Part shown: in pieces, positions 1-5,709 of the stretch
How positions within the stretch are numbered: the first letter of the stretch is position 1
Layout: every line of letters starts with the position of its first letter
Assembly (NCBI GenBank): GCA_964523735.1
Contig: CAZFYZ010000182.1
Coordinates: 1-5,807 of the forward strand
DNA from: CAZFYZ01 sp964523735
Lineage (GTDB): Bacteria; Armatimonadota; UBA5829
Direction of reading: 5' to 3'
DNA: 5,807 nt
Translations under genes and position numbers: made by a program
Notes under the pieces: generated by a model
What the model was told of the DNA's origin: nothing
Databases searched by the model: none
What the model saw: only the letters and a program-made list of their open reading frames with translations

Positions 1-86
1 GGGCCTACTCGGGGCCTGCGGATGAAGAGCGTTTTCACGAGACTGAACAGACACGCTTTCCAGGCGCACACGCCTTCCGGGCACCG

Positions 87-116
87 TTGTCTATCACCAG
101 CGGTCTGTGAGATAAT
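87..116 (+). promoter_or_regulatory. Possible extended -10 promoter for holA
   Basis: TTGTCT (87-92) and GATAAT (111-116) are separated by 18 bases, and TG at 108-109 stands one base before the -10 box, giving an extended -10 (TGnGATAAT). The -10 box ends only nine bases before the ATG at 126, so transcription would start at about 123 and leave almost no leader. This agrees with the absence of a clear Shine-Dalgarno sequence in front of that ATG. It is a pattern match only, and the gene could equally be read from an upstream promoter outside the window. The rest of 1-125 shows no convincing gene. Confidence 0.35.
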
Positions 117-125
117 ACAGGCGAG

Positions 126-1188
126 ATGGCAACCAAGACAGACAAGGGCCCGGCGAGGGCATATCTCCTGCGCGGAGACGACGACTACCAGAAGAACCAG
201 GAGATGGAGAAGCTCGTGAAGATCCTGGTCTCGGAGGACTTCGTCGACTTCGACCTGGAGCGGATGGAAGGTGATTCTGCCACCTGCGATCGGGTAATGG
301 CGGGGCTGAGCGTGCCGCCGTTCGGTGGAGGTCGCCGTGTGGTCCTCGTTCGCTACGCCAACAAGATGAANNNNNNNNNNTCAGTCGGGGTGCCTGGTTC
401 TGGTCAATCCCGCGGCCGAGAAGGTCGATGGCAAGGTCAAGCGCGGCAGCGAAGTGATCGGCGATCTGTCTCGTGCGGTCCGCAAGGTCGGCGAAGTGCG
501 CGAGTTCGGCGGGTTGCGGGCCAAAGAGGCGGCCCCTCTGGCGCGCGAGTTCGCCAAGACCCGGTTCGCAACGGCAGGCAAGAAGATCGATTCGCGCACG
601 ATGGAGCTGTTCTTGCAGCGGGTGGGACTCGACTTCGCGGTTATCGCGACCGAGTCGCAGAAACTAATCGATTACGCAGGGAACGACGCCGAGATAACAC
701 CGGACAGCGTCACTCGGGTCACCAGCGAGACGCCGGAAGAGAAGGTCTTCAAGATGGTGGACGCGGTGGCTGCCAGAAACCAAGGCGCCGCTCTCAGGTT
801 CCTCGACGAGATATTCGAGGCCGGCGACGACGCTCGCGGGGATGCGCCTCGGGCGCTCTCGATGATCTCGAGGCAGTTCCGGTTCATCTGGCAGATGAAG
901 ATGCTGCAGGAGGCGGGGGTGCGAAACCTCTCGAAGAGCGCACTGCCGGAGGAGATCAAGGCGGCACTGCCCTCGGACTCGAACGTTATCGACCTGATCG
1001 CCCGCCAGAACTGGCAGAGGGACAGGCTCATTGGCCAGGCCAAAGGCTTCTCACAGGCGCATCTGGCGCGATGTTTTGCCGCAATCGCTCGTGCCGATTC
1101 CATGCTCAAAGGCATCGAAGGAGATATAGATGACCCCCGCCTCGTGATGGAGCTGCTCGTCACCGAACTGGCGAAGGGGCGGGGATAG
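126..1188 (+). CDS. holA: DNA polymerase III subunit delta (HolA), interrupted by an assembly gap
   Basis: The delta subunit belongs to the clamp loader (DnaX complex) and opens the beta sliding clamp so it can be placed on DNA at replication. The left part (126-370, 81 residues) has the domain I opening: AYLLRGDDDYQKNQEMEKL, then the strand RRVVLVRYANKM. The right part (from 382) continues CLVLVNP, then the domain II helix DFAVIATESQKLIDYAG, then EEKVFKMVDAVAARN, and the C-terminal collar domain with PRALSMISRQFRFIWQMK and ARADSMLKG. The two parts lie in different frames across ten Ns. Together they give 349 residues plus the missing piece, against 343 in E. coli. By comparison with the family, roughly 12-20 residues are missing. 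The frame change comes from the gap filler, so I do not call it a pseudogene. The ATG at 126 fits the family N-terminus but has no clear Shine-Dalgarno. Identification rests on overall pattern; the family is weakly conserved. Confidence 0.88.
371..380. other. Assembly gap (10 N) inside holA
   Basis: Ten Ns split holA. With ten bases the two halves are out of frame, so the true gap must be a multiple of three long if the gene is intact. The Ns are therefore a placeholder and not a measured length. The missing piece lies between the strand ending in ANKM and the strand CLVLVNP, where delta subunits normally have a helix and linker. Confidence 0.95.
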
Positions 1189-1190
1189 CC

Positions 1191-1907
1191 CTAGAAGTAC
1201 ACCGCATACCCCAGCGTCACATTCCAATGCGATTGCCTGGCGTCTGGGACGTATCCAATCTGCAGGCTGTAGCCAAGCTTCTCCCTCTCCTGGTAAACAA
1301 CGGCCCCCACATACTGCGTTAGCTGGCGGCCGGGCAGGCCTCCGCTGCCTATCTGGCTCACATCGATATATTGAGCCGCCACCAACACCCTCGGTGTGAT
1401 CGGCTTGGCGAGCGCGAGAGCCGTATAGCGCAGGTCGGGGATGTCATCGCCCACCCATACGCGGCCGAAGTTACCGAGGAAGATCACTGGCTTGGTGGGA
1501 TACTGAACCACCAACAGACCGCCGGCATCGTTCTTTCTGAACGCCCTGTCGCTGTCCTGGTTGATCGCGTAGAGCCCCGAGACCGAAACCGAGGGCTTGC
1601 GCCTGCCATCACCGACGAACCGCCACTTGGCCGCGATCGTCGGGCCCAACTGGACATTGGGGCCAAACGCGTTCCACAAGTAGCCGTAGGCGAGCCTCAC
1701 GTCGGTGTTCTGGGTGGCGCCGAAAGTCAGCGATGTTCCGGAGAGGCGCGTGCCGCCGCCGAAGTTGCCGTTGTAGTGGATCTGAAACTGCCTCTTGCCG
1801 GGCGGGACAGTCGCGGCGGTGCCGGTGTAGAGCTGGTCCTGCCCCAGGCCAAACGCGCTGGAGCAGGACAACGAGATCAGAGCTAGTGGCAGAATCAGGT
1901 GTCGCAA
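1191..1907 (-). CDS. Predicted outer-membrane beta-barrel protein, function unknown
   Basis: This 238-residue protein has an N-terminal signal peptide (short basic start, then LILPLALISLSCSSAFG), with cleavage likely near SSA or AFG. The Cys in the hydrophobic core does not form a proper lipobox. The rest is rich in Gly, aromatic and alternating hydrophobic residues typical of beta strands (QFQIHYNGNF, TDVRLAYGYLW, VLVAAQYIDV, YSLQIGYVP). It ends in WNVTLGYAVYF, a final strand with C-terminal Phe like the signal recognised by the BAM machinery. These features point to a small outer-membrane barrel; I cannot name a family or ligand. I chose the TTG at 1907 because GAGGTGAGG lies six bases upstream. 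A GTG at 1919 would add four residues (MRPA) but has no properly spaced Shine-Dalgarno. The stop lies two bases from the convergent holA stop. The next gene upstream on this strand is the GH172 gene. Confidence 0.72.
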   Translation of the reverse strand: MRHLILPLALISLSCSSAFGLGQDQLYTGTAATVPPGKRQFQIHYNGNFGGGTRLSGTSLTFGATQNTDVRLAYGYLWNAFGPNVQLGPTIAAKWRFVGDGRRKPSVSVSGLYAINQDSDRAFRKNDAGGLLVVQYPTKPVIFLGNFGRVWVGDDIPDLRYTALALAKPITPRVLVAAQYIDVSQIGSGGLPGRQLTQYVGAVVYQEREKLGYSLQIGYVPDARQSHWNVTLGYAVYF

Positions 1908-1913
1908 GGCGGG

Positions 1914-1922
1914 CCTCACCTC
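1914..1922 (-). promoter_or_regulatory. Ribosome binding site that decides the barrel-protein start
   Basis: Read on the minus strand this is GAGGTGAGG, ending six bases before the TTG at 1907. It overlaps the alternative GTG at 1919-1917, which therefore cannot use it. It begins only three bases past the edge of the palindromic element, so folding of that element in the mRNA could affect ribosome access. Confidence 0.55.
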
Positions 1923-1925
1923 TAG

Positions 1926-2035
1926 GAGGCTGTTGCGCTAGAGCTGTAGCGGGCGTCTCTGACGCCCCTGGGAGGCGTCGGAGACGCCTGCTACAACTGC
2001 GGATCGCGAGAAAAGCGATCTGTCGCAACAGCCTC
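1926..2035. repeat. Three-armed palindromic element (REP/MITE-like or structured RNA)
   Basis: The outer arm is a perfect 12-base inverted repeat: GAGGCTGTTGCG at 1926-1937 and its complement at 2024-2035. Inside are two hairpins. Arm A pairs 1945-1966 with 1974-1995, 22 positions of which 20 are Watson-Crick and two are G-T, around a seven-base loop. Arm B pairs 2000-2007 with 2015-2022 (GATCGC/GCGATC core) around a seven-base loop. Together they form a three-way junction that accounts for nearly every base. It lies entirely between the GH172 stop and the barrel-protein start. No T tract follows on either strand, so it is not a classical intrinsic terminator. The architecture resembles a non-autonomous, MITE-like or REP-type repeat, or a structured 5' leader. 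No target-site duplication is visible at its edges. Confidence 0.7.
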
Positions 2036-2049
2036 GCGAGCAAGCTGCC

Positions 2050-2083
2050 TTACTTTACCCAGCATCAGCCGACATTACTTTAC
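2050..2083. repeat. 9-bp direct repeat at the GH172 stop
   Basis: TTACTTTAC occurs at 2050-2058 and again at 2075-2083, 25 bases apart. The second copy holds the last two sense codons and the stop of the GH172 gene (GTA AAG TAA on the minus strand). The two copies are not in the same frame. It may be a small slippage duplication or chance. Confidence 0.4.
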
Positions 2084-4108
2084 GGGATCCAGCTTCACGT
2101 AGTCCAGGCCAAACAGATAAGCCTTCTGAGCCTTCTCATTCGCGCCCACAATCTCAGCGGTCAGCTTGTGCCGGCCCTTGTCAATCTGCATTCTGCCGAG
2201 CAGAAGCTCGCCTGTCTTGACGATGCTGTCGTTGTAGAGATCGATGGGCTCGCCGAGCTTCTTATCGTTGAGATAGAGCTGAACGATGCCATAGTCCCTG
2301 GCCTTTGTAAAGTCAGCCTTGAGATCATACGTGCCAGCCTCGGCAACTCGCAGCGTCAGATCGAGCTTCGCCCCCGGCTGAGCGCCAATCCACCAGAGTT
2401 GGGCACGGTCGCTCCAGCGGACAGTCTCTGACTCCAGGTCCTGTTTGCCGGTCGAGCCCGCGCTGCAGGATATTACCTTCAGTTTCTCGCCTTCGATCGC
2501 GCCAGCGACCTTGTAGGTCTGGAAATCAAAGTAGCCGACACGCTCGGCAACGGGGGCGATGGTGTAGGGATCGCCTCCGCCGGGAGCCTCGTACCAGTAG
2601 GATGTACAGGCGTAGAGTGTGGGCCTGTCGTTGAGGTAGTACTTCTCGATATCGCCCTGGAACGAGGTCTGGAACGGGATGTTGTCGGCGATGTGCCAGC
2701 GATTCACCGAGATATTGCCCGTGTTGTTGCCCTGGTTATGGGGCTGGTTGTGGTAGCAGTTGTAGAAGAGCGACGGGTCGCACCAGGCGTAGCCGAAGTA
2801 GTCTTCGGAGCCCGTGCCGAACGTCGACGGGAACTTCTCACCGTCCACGTAGAACTTCTCATCGCCCTCTCCCCACCAGCCGCCTTTCGGGTTGAAGACG
2901 TGCAGGTTGACGCCGACGAACCGTCCCCTGCCCGTGGTCTTGAGCATTGTCCAGTCGATGGCACGCCGCTCGGGCTCTTCTGGGAGAAATGCGTCCCGAT
3001 GCCACTTCGCGTGAAATCTGCCGAGGGTGGCAACGTTCTTGTCGAGAGGTGCGTGAGTCACGCTCGCCTCGAGCACTATACCGGCGGTGCCGTCGTTCAC
3101 GATCTCGACCTCGGCCGTCTTCGCGAATGGCATGTACCAGTAGCTGTACATCTGATCGTCATCGACCATCCCCAGCGGGAGGGACTTGTACTCGTTGAAC
3201 CCCGGCGCCGTGCCGAAGAAGTCGCCCAACGGGCACTCGACGCTTGGCTTTGCCTCGCCATCCCACCGGATTCTCAGCACAACTGTCCTGAGCAAGCTCT
3301 CTGCGTCGTCAAGCCAGTTGGGCGGGACTTGGAACCTGATGCAGGTGATTGCTCTCGGCCCCGTGATCCGCGCGATCGTCCTGGCTTTTCCGGCAGAGAC
3401 TCCAAATCGGCCCTCGACAGTCTTCTGTCCCGGACGATCTCCCGCGGGGTCGGTCCCGAGGCCCGAAGCGAGCTTGGCATCTGCGTCAACAAGAGCTTGC
3501 AGGGCGGGTCCCGTGAGCGAACGGCTGAAAGTCGGCACTACAGTGTCCTTGGGAAAGGTCGAGTAGGTGAAGTGGTAATAAGCGCCCCAGCCCCTCTCCG
3601 CCACGATCTTGCAGGACTTCCGGTAGGGGATCGGTACGTAGTTGTTTGCGCCTTGCGCAACGTAGTGAACCAGCGACTTCATCGTAAAGGGTCGGACCTT
3701 GCCGCTGAAGTAGTCGGCGAACGGCAGATCGACGGCTGGCTTGGCTGCGCCGTCCAGGTAGATCATCACACGCCCAGCCCTTGGGGCCGCCGACCAGATC
3801 CTCCAGATGCAGCCGGGGCCTTCCATCTCCGCGAGCACTTCCAGATCGCCCTCCATCCGGATGATGCCGTTGTTGTCCCCGTTGGCGTCCCAGCCGAGGT
3901 ACTTGCCGGTGGCAGCGTCGTACTTGCTGGCGCGGTCGTAGCTGGACCACTGCTGGCAGGTCTCCCCAGGCAATGGCAGAACCGACAGGGCTTCGAGGTC
4001 GGTCAGGCGCTTCACCAGATCAACATATGTCAGTGTCGTGCCCGCAAAGATCGGGCTAGCGATCACAAGGACGGCCAGAACGGCCAGGCAGAACCGAGCG
4101 AATCTCAT
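2075..4108 (-). CDS. Secreted GH172 (DUF2961) family glycoside hydrolase with C-terminal CBM-like domain
   Basis: This 677-residue exported protein has a signal peptide at residues 1-22 (MRFARFCLAVLAVLVIASPI, then FA), cleaved before Gly23. Residues ~40-530 match the DUF2961/GH172 pattern, with DG..KP.V..P..D.F motifs at 119-135 and 283-298 and a GTGSEDYFGYAW block at 431-442. Characterised GH172 members cleave or rearrange alpha-fructofuranosyl or D-arabinofuranosyl linkages. From memory, the Bifidobacterium enzyme uses two glutamates 21 residues apart; here E414 (WWGEGDE) and E435 (GTGSED) have that exact spacing, so the active site looks intact. Residues ~545-675 form a beta-sandwich-like module (GTYDLKADFTKARDYGIVQL, then HKLTAEIVGA), probably carbohydrate-binding. 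The ATG at 4108 has AAGGAG seven bases upstream and directly precedes the signal peptide; an open frame reaching 4354 has no such support. The substrate cannot be told. It is divergent from the SOD gene and upstream of the barrel-protein gene. Confidence 0.88.
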   Translation of the reverse strand: MRFARFCLAVLAVLVIASPIFAGTTLTYVDLVKRLTDLEALSVLPLPGETCQQWSSYDRASKYDAATGKYLGWDANGDNNGIIRMEGDLEVLAEMEGPGCIWRIWSAAPRAGRVMIYLDGAAKPAVDLPFADYFSGKVRPFTMKSLVHYVAQGANNYVPIPYRKSCKIVAERGWGAYYHFTYSTFPKDTVVPTFSRSLTGPALQALVDADAKLASGLGTDPAGDRPGQKTVEGRFGVSAGKARTIARITGPRAITCIRFQVPPNWLDDAESLLRTVVLRIRWDGEAKPSVECPLGDFFGTAPGFNEYKSLPLGMVDDDQMYSYWYMPFAKTAEVEIVNDGTAGIVLEASVTHAPLDKNVATLGRFHAKWHRDAFLPEEPERRAIDWTMLKTTGRGRFVGVNLHVFNPKGGWWGEGDEKFYVDGEKFPSTFGTGSEDYFGYAWCDPSLFYNCYHNQPHNQGNNTGNISVNRWHIADNIPFQTSFQGDIEKYYLNDRPTLYACTSYWYEAPGGGDPYTIAPVAERVGYFDFQTYKVAGAIEGEKLKVISCSAGSTGKQDLESETVRWSDRAQLWWIGAQPGAKLDLTLRVAEAGTYDLKADFTKARDYGIVQLYLNDKKLGEPIDLYNDSIVKTGELLLGRMQIDKGRHKLTAEIVGANEKAQKAYLFGLDYVKLDPVK

Positions 4109-4115
4109 GTGTAAT

Positions 4116-4121
4116 CTCCTT
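4116..4121 (-). promoter_or_regulatory. Ribosome binding site that fixes the GH172 start
   Basis: AAGGAG on the minus strand lies seven bases before the ATG at 4108. It settles the start, because the open frame continues upstream to 4354 with sequence that does not look like protein. Confidence 0.8.
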
Positions 4122-4184
4122 GGGACTAGGCAAGTGGCGGAGGAGTGGTGCATCCTCCATGTCATTCGACAACAACCACAACAG

Positions 4185-4213
4185 ATAGTAACGCCTTTTG
4201 CCAAGACCGGCAA
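4185..4213 (-). promoter_or_regulatory. Possible sigma-70-type promoter for the GH172 gene
   Basis: On the minus strand TTGCCG (4213-4208) is followed, after exactly 17 bases, by TACTAT (4190-4185). Each box matches four of six consensus bases. Transcription would start near 4178, giving a leader of about 70 bases. That leader contains a small hairpin, GGAGGA (4139-4144) against TCCTCC (4153-4158) with an eight-base loop. This is a pattern match only and other promoters are possible. Confidence 0.35.
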
Positions 4214-4389
4214 CCAGCCAGGCGGGGTTGTTCGGGACACGCGTATTCGTGCTTTCGCGACCAGGTGGCAGAACCTGACAACCTCATCTGTTTGGCTGGC
4301 AGCCGAAGTGGGTAGCATGTGCCTGACTTGGGAGGGAGGAGGCCTAACCTCCAACCTCTAACCATTGAGTTCAAATGCGAGGCTGAATC

Positions 4390-5082
4390 ATGTTCAGACT
4401 GGTCACCATGATCCTGGTCGGGTCCATGGCGTTGGCAGTCGCGGCCGCCGCCCAGACCAATGCACCTGTTCCTAAAGGAGGAAGAGTAATGGCTTACGAA
4501 CTCACACCGCTTCCCTACGCTTACAACGCGTTGGAACCCTACTACGACGAGCAGACCGTCATGCTCCATCATGACAAGCACCAAGCCGCCTATGTAGCGG
4601 GCCAGAACAAGGCCGAGGAGGCACTGGCGAAGGCACGCGAGACCGGCGACTTCGCATCAGTGCAGGCTGCGGAAAGGCTGCTGGCGTTCCACTCGTCAGG
4701 AAACGCGCTGCACACGCTGTTCTTTGCGAACATGGCCCCGAACGCGGGTGGGGAACCGACTGGCGCGCTGGCCGATCAGATCAAGACCAACTTCGGCAGC
4801 TTCGACGCATTCAAGAAGCAGTTCTCAGCAGCTGCGGCGGCGGTCGAGGGAAGCGGCTGGGCGATCCTTGGCTGGAGCCCGGAGTTTGGGAAGCTCTACA
4901 TAGTGGCCATCGAGAACCACCAGAAGCAGACGGTCATGGGCCTGCAGCCGATCCTCGCGCTCGATGTCTGGGAGCACGCCTACTATCTCAAGTATCAAAA
5001 CAAGCGCCCAGACTGGATCGCGGCCTGGTGGAACCTGGTCAACTGGCCAGACGTGGCAAAGAGGCTGGCCGCAGCGAAGTAG
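4390..5082 (+). CDS. sodA: Fe/Mn-family superoxide dismutase with signal peptide and a second internal start
   Basis: The enzyme converts superoxide to oxygen and hydrogen peroxide. The long form has 230 residues. The metal ligands are H60 (LHHDKH), H108 (ALHTLFF), D192 and H196 (LDVWEHAYYLKYQNKRPDW). The gateway Tyr is Y68, and the family ending WWNLVNWPDVAKRL is present. Counting from M34, the first ligand is residue 26 after Met removal, as in E. coli SodA. Gly at position 77 (E. coli numbering) and Gln178 at the position of Gln146 favour a manganese-type active site, though metal use is hard to predict. Residues 1-33 form a convincing signal peptide (MFRLVTMILVGSMALAVAAA, then AQTNAPVPKGG). 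The ATG at 4390 has GAGG seven bases upstream; the ATG at 4489 has a stronger AAAGGAGG. One gene may thus yield an exported and a cytosolic enzyme. Odd residues: KHQ replaces the common KHH, and HTLFF the common H..FW. Confidence 0.95.
   Translation: MFRLVTMILVGSMALAVAAAAQTNAPVPKGGRVMAYELTPLPYAYNALEPYYDEQTVMLHHDKHQAAYVAGQNKAEEALAKARETGDFASVQAAERLLAFHSSGNALHTLFFANMAPNAGGEPTGALADQIKTNFGSFDAFKKQFSAAAAAVEGSGWAILGWSPEFGKLYIVAIENHQKQTVMGLQPILALDVWEHAYYLKYQNKRPDWIAAWWNLVNWPDVAKRLAAAK
4474..4481 (+). promoter_or_regulatory. Strong internal ribosome binding site of the SOD gene
   Basis: AAAGGAGG lies within the frame of the long SOD (codons for PKGG) and seven bases before the ATG at 4489. That ATG opens MAYELTPLPYAYNALEP, the normal N-terminus of cytosolic SODs. 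The site is closer to the consensus than the GAGG (4379-4382) in front of the ATG at 4390. Confidence 0.75.
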
Positions 5083-5220
5083 ACTTCGCCCCTTCCCGCC
5101 GAAGGCGAACGGCCAGTGCCTAGACCCCGCCGCCCACGCGCTCCGAAGGCTCAAGAAACGAACCAGGCATCCACAGAGGGCTAGTACCCCCCTTGTAGCG
5201 GCATTTGTATGGAACGAACT

Positions 5221-5258
5221 CAAGCTCGCGCTGAACTTGGCGCGAGCTTGTGCTTTGT
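5221..5258 (+). terminator. Likely rho-independent terminator downstream of the SOD gene
   Basis: CAAGCTCGCGC (5221-5231) pairs perfectly with GCGCGAGCTTG (5240-5250) around an eight-base loop, followed by TGCTTTGT. The stem is long and GC-rich, but the T tract is imperfect and the site is ~138 bases past the SOD stop. A weaker hairpin nearer the stop (TTCGCC 5085-5090 with GGCGAA 5104-5109) has no T tract. Confidence 0.5.
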
Positions 5259-5297
5259 ACGGTCCAATGTTCGTTTGGCAGGTGTAAATGTGTGGCC

Positions 5298-5560
5298 GGA
5301 AGGGACTCCTATCGCGAAACCCCGAAATGAGCGAAAGCCAGAAAGACATTTTGGGAAAGCTCCTTTCGGAAGGGACATCATCACGAAAGCACGAAAGGGA
5401 GAAAGCACGAAAGACATTTTGGAGACTCCTTTGACCGCGACTGCCGCGTTCTGAACCACAGAGGCGAGGAATGGAGCCCAATCGCGAAAGCCAGAAAGAA
5501 AGGGCATGGCGGGGAGTTCCTTTCATTTGGGAAGTGGCTGCGTTCTGAACCACTGAATTG
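5298..5560. repeat. Diverged direct repeats with CGAAAG-rich core (three copies)
   Basis: Three related modules can be aligned by eye. GGAAGGGAC starts copies 1 and 2 at 5298 and 5368. GAAAGACATTTTGG occurs at 5341-5354 and 5409-5422. GCGAAAGCCAGAAAG occurs at 5331-5345 and 5484-5498. CTCCTTT or TTCCTTT closes each module. GCGTTCTGAACCAC follows copies 2 and 3 at 5446-5459 and 5540-5553. The unit is thus ~70 bp between copies 1 and 2 and ~94 bp between the tails of 2 and 3. Inside are shorter CACGAAAG-like units in tandem (around 5382-5415). The spacing is irregular and there is no palindromic repeat, so this is not CRISPR. Confidence 0.7.
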
Positions 5561-5709
5561 CTGAATGACTTGATTATGCTGAACGGAAGGGAGGGGGACA
5601 GGGCGCGAACAAATGTTTGCCTCCCATAATTACAAGTCATTTCAGGGGGCCAAAAGTACTCCGTACTGGCGGGTTATTTTGGGTAAATGTTGTTCATGGG
5701 TTGTTAACA

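Noticed and set aside
22..219. Plus-strand open frame of 65 codons overlapping the start of holA
   Set aside because: It overlaps holA in another frame, is Arg-rich in the way of shadow frames, and has no Shine-Dalgarno or recognisable motif.
126..1188. Reading holA as a frameshifted pseudogene or two genes
   Set aside because: The frame change falls exactly at the ten Ns, and both halves match one delta subunit. An assembly gap explains it; the GTG at 454 is an internal Val codon, not a start.
1926..2035. Intrinsic terminator for the GH172 gene
   Set aside because: The hairpins are strong, but no T tract follows any of them on the minus strand, and the outer stem is not part of a terminator plan.
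1609..2043. Minus-strand open frame running through the palindromic element
   Set aside because: It is a shadow of the barrel-protein gene in another frame and its sequence has no protein-like pattern.
2693..4114. Long 473-codon plus-strand open frame opposite the GH172 gene
   Set aside because: It is the antisense of a GC-rich gene with clear family motifs, and lacks any motif or ribosome binding site of its own.
4109..4354. 82-residue N-terminal extension of the GH172 protein
   Set aside because: The ATG at 4108 has an ideal Shine-Dalgarno and starts a signal peptide. The extension has no such support and contains the likely promoter.
5209..5454. 81-codon plus-strand open frame after the SOD gene
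   Set aside because: It is made from the terminator hairpin and the CGAAAG repeats, with no ribosome binding site. Repeats free of stop codons create such frames by chance.
5298..5560. CRISPR array
   Set aside because: The repeats are degenerate, of unequal spacing, with related sequence throughout instead of unique spacers, and there are no cas genes in the window.
4825..5640. 271-codon minus-strand open frame overlapping the SOD 3' half and the repeats
   Set aside because: It is antisense to a certain gene and then crosses low-complexity repeats.
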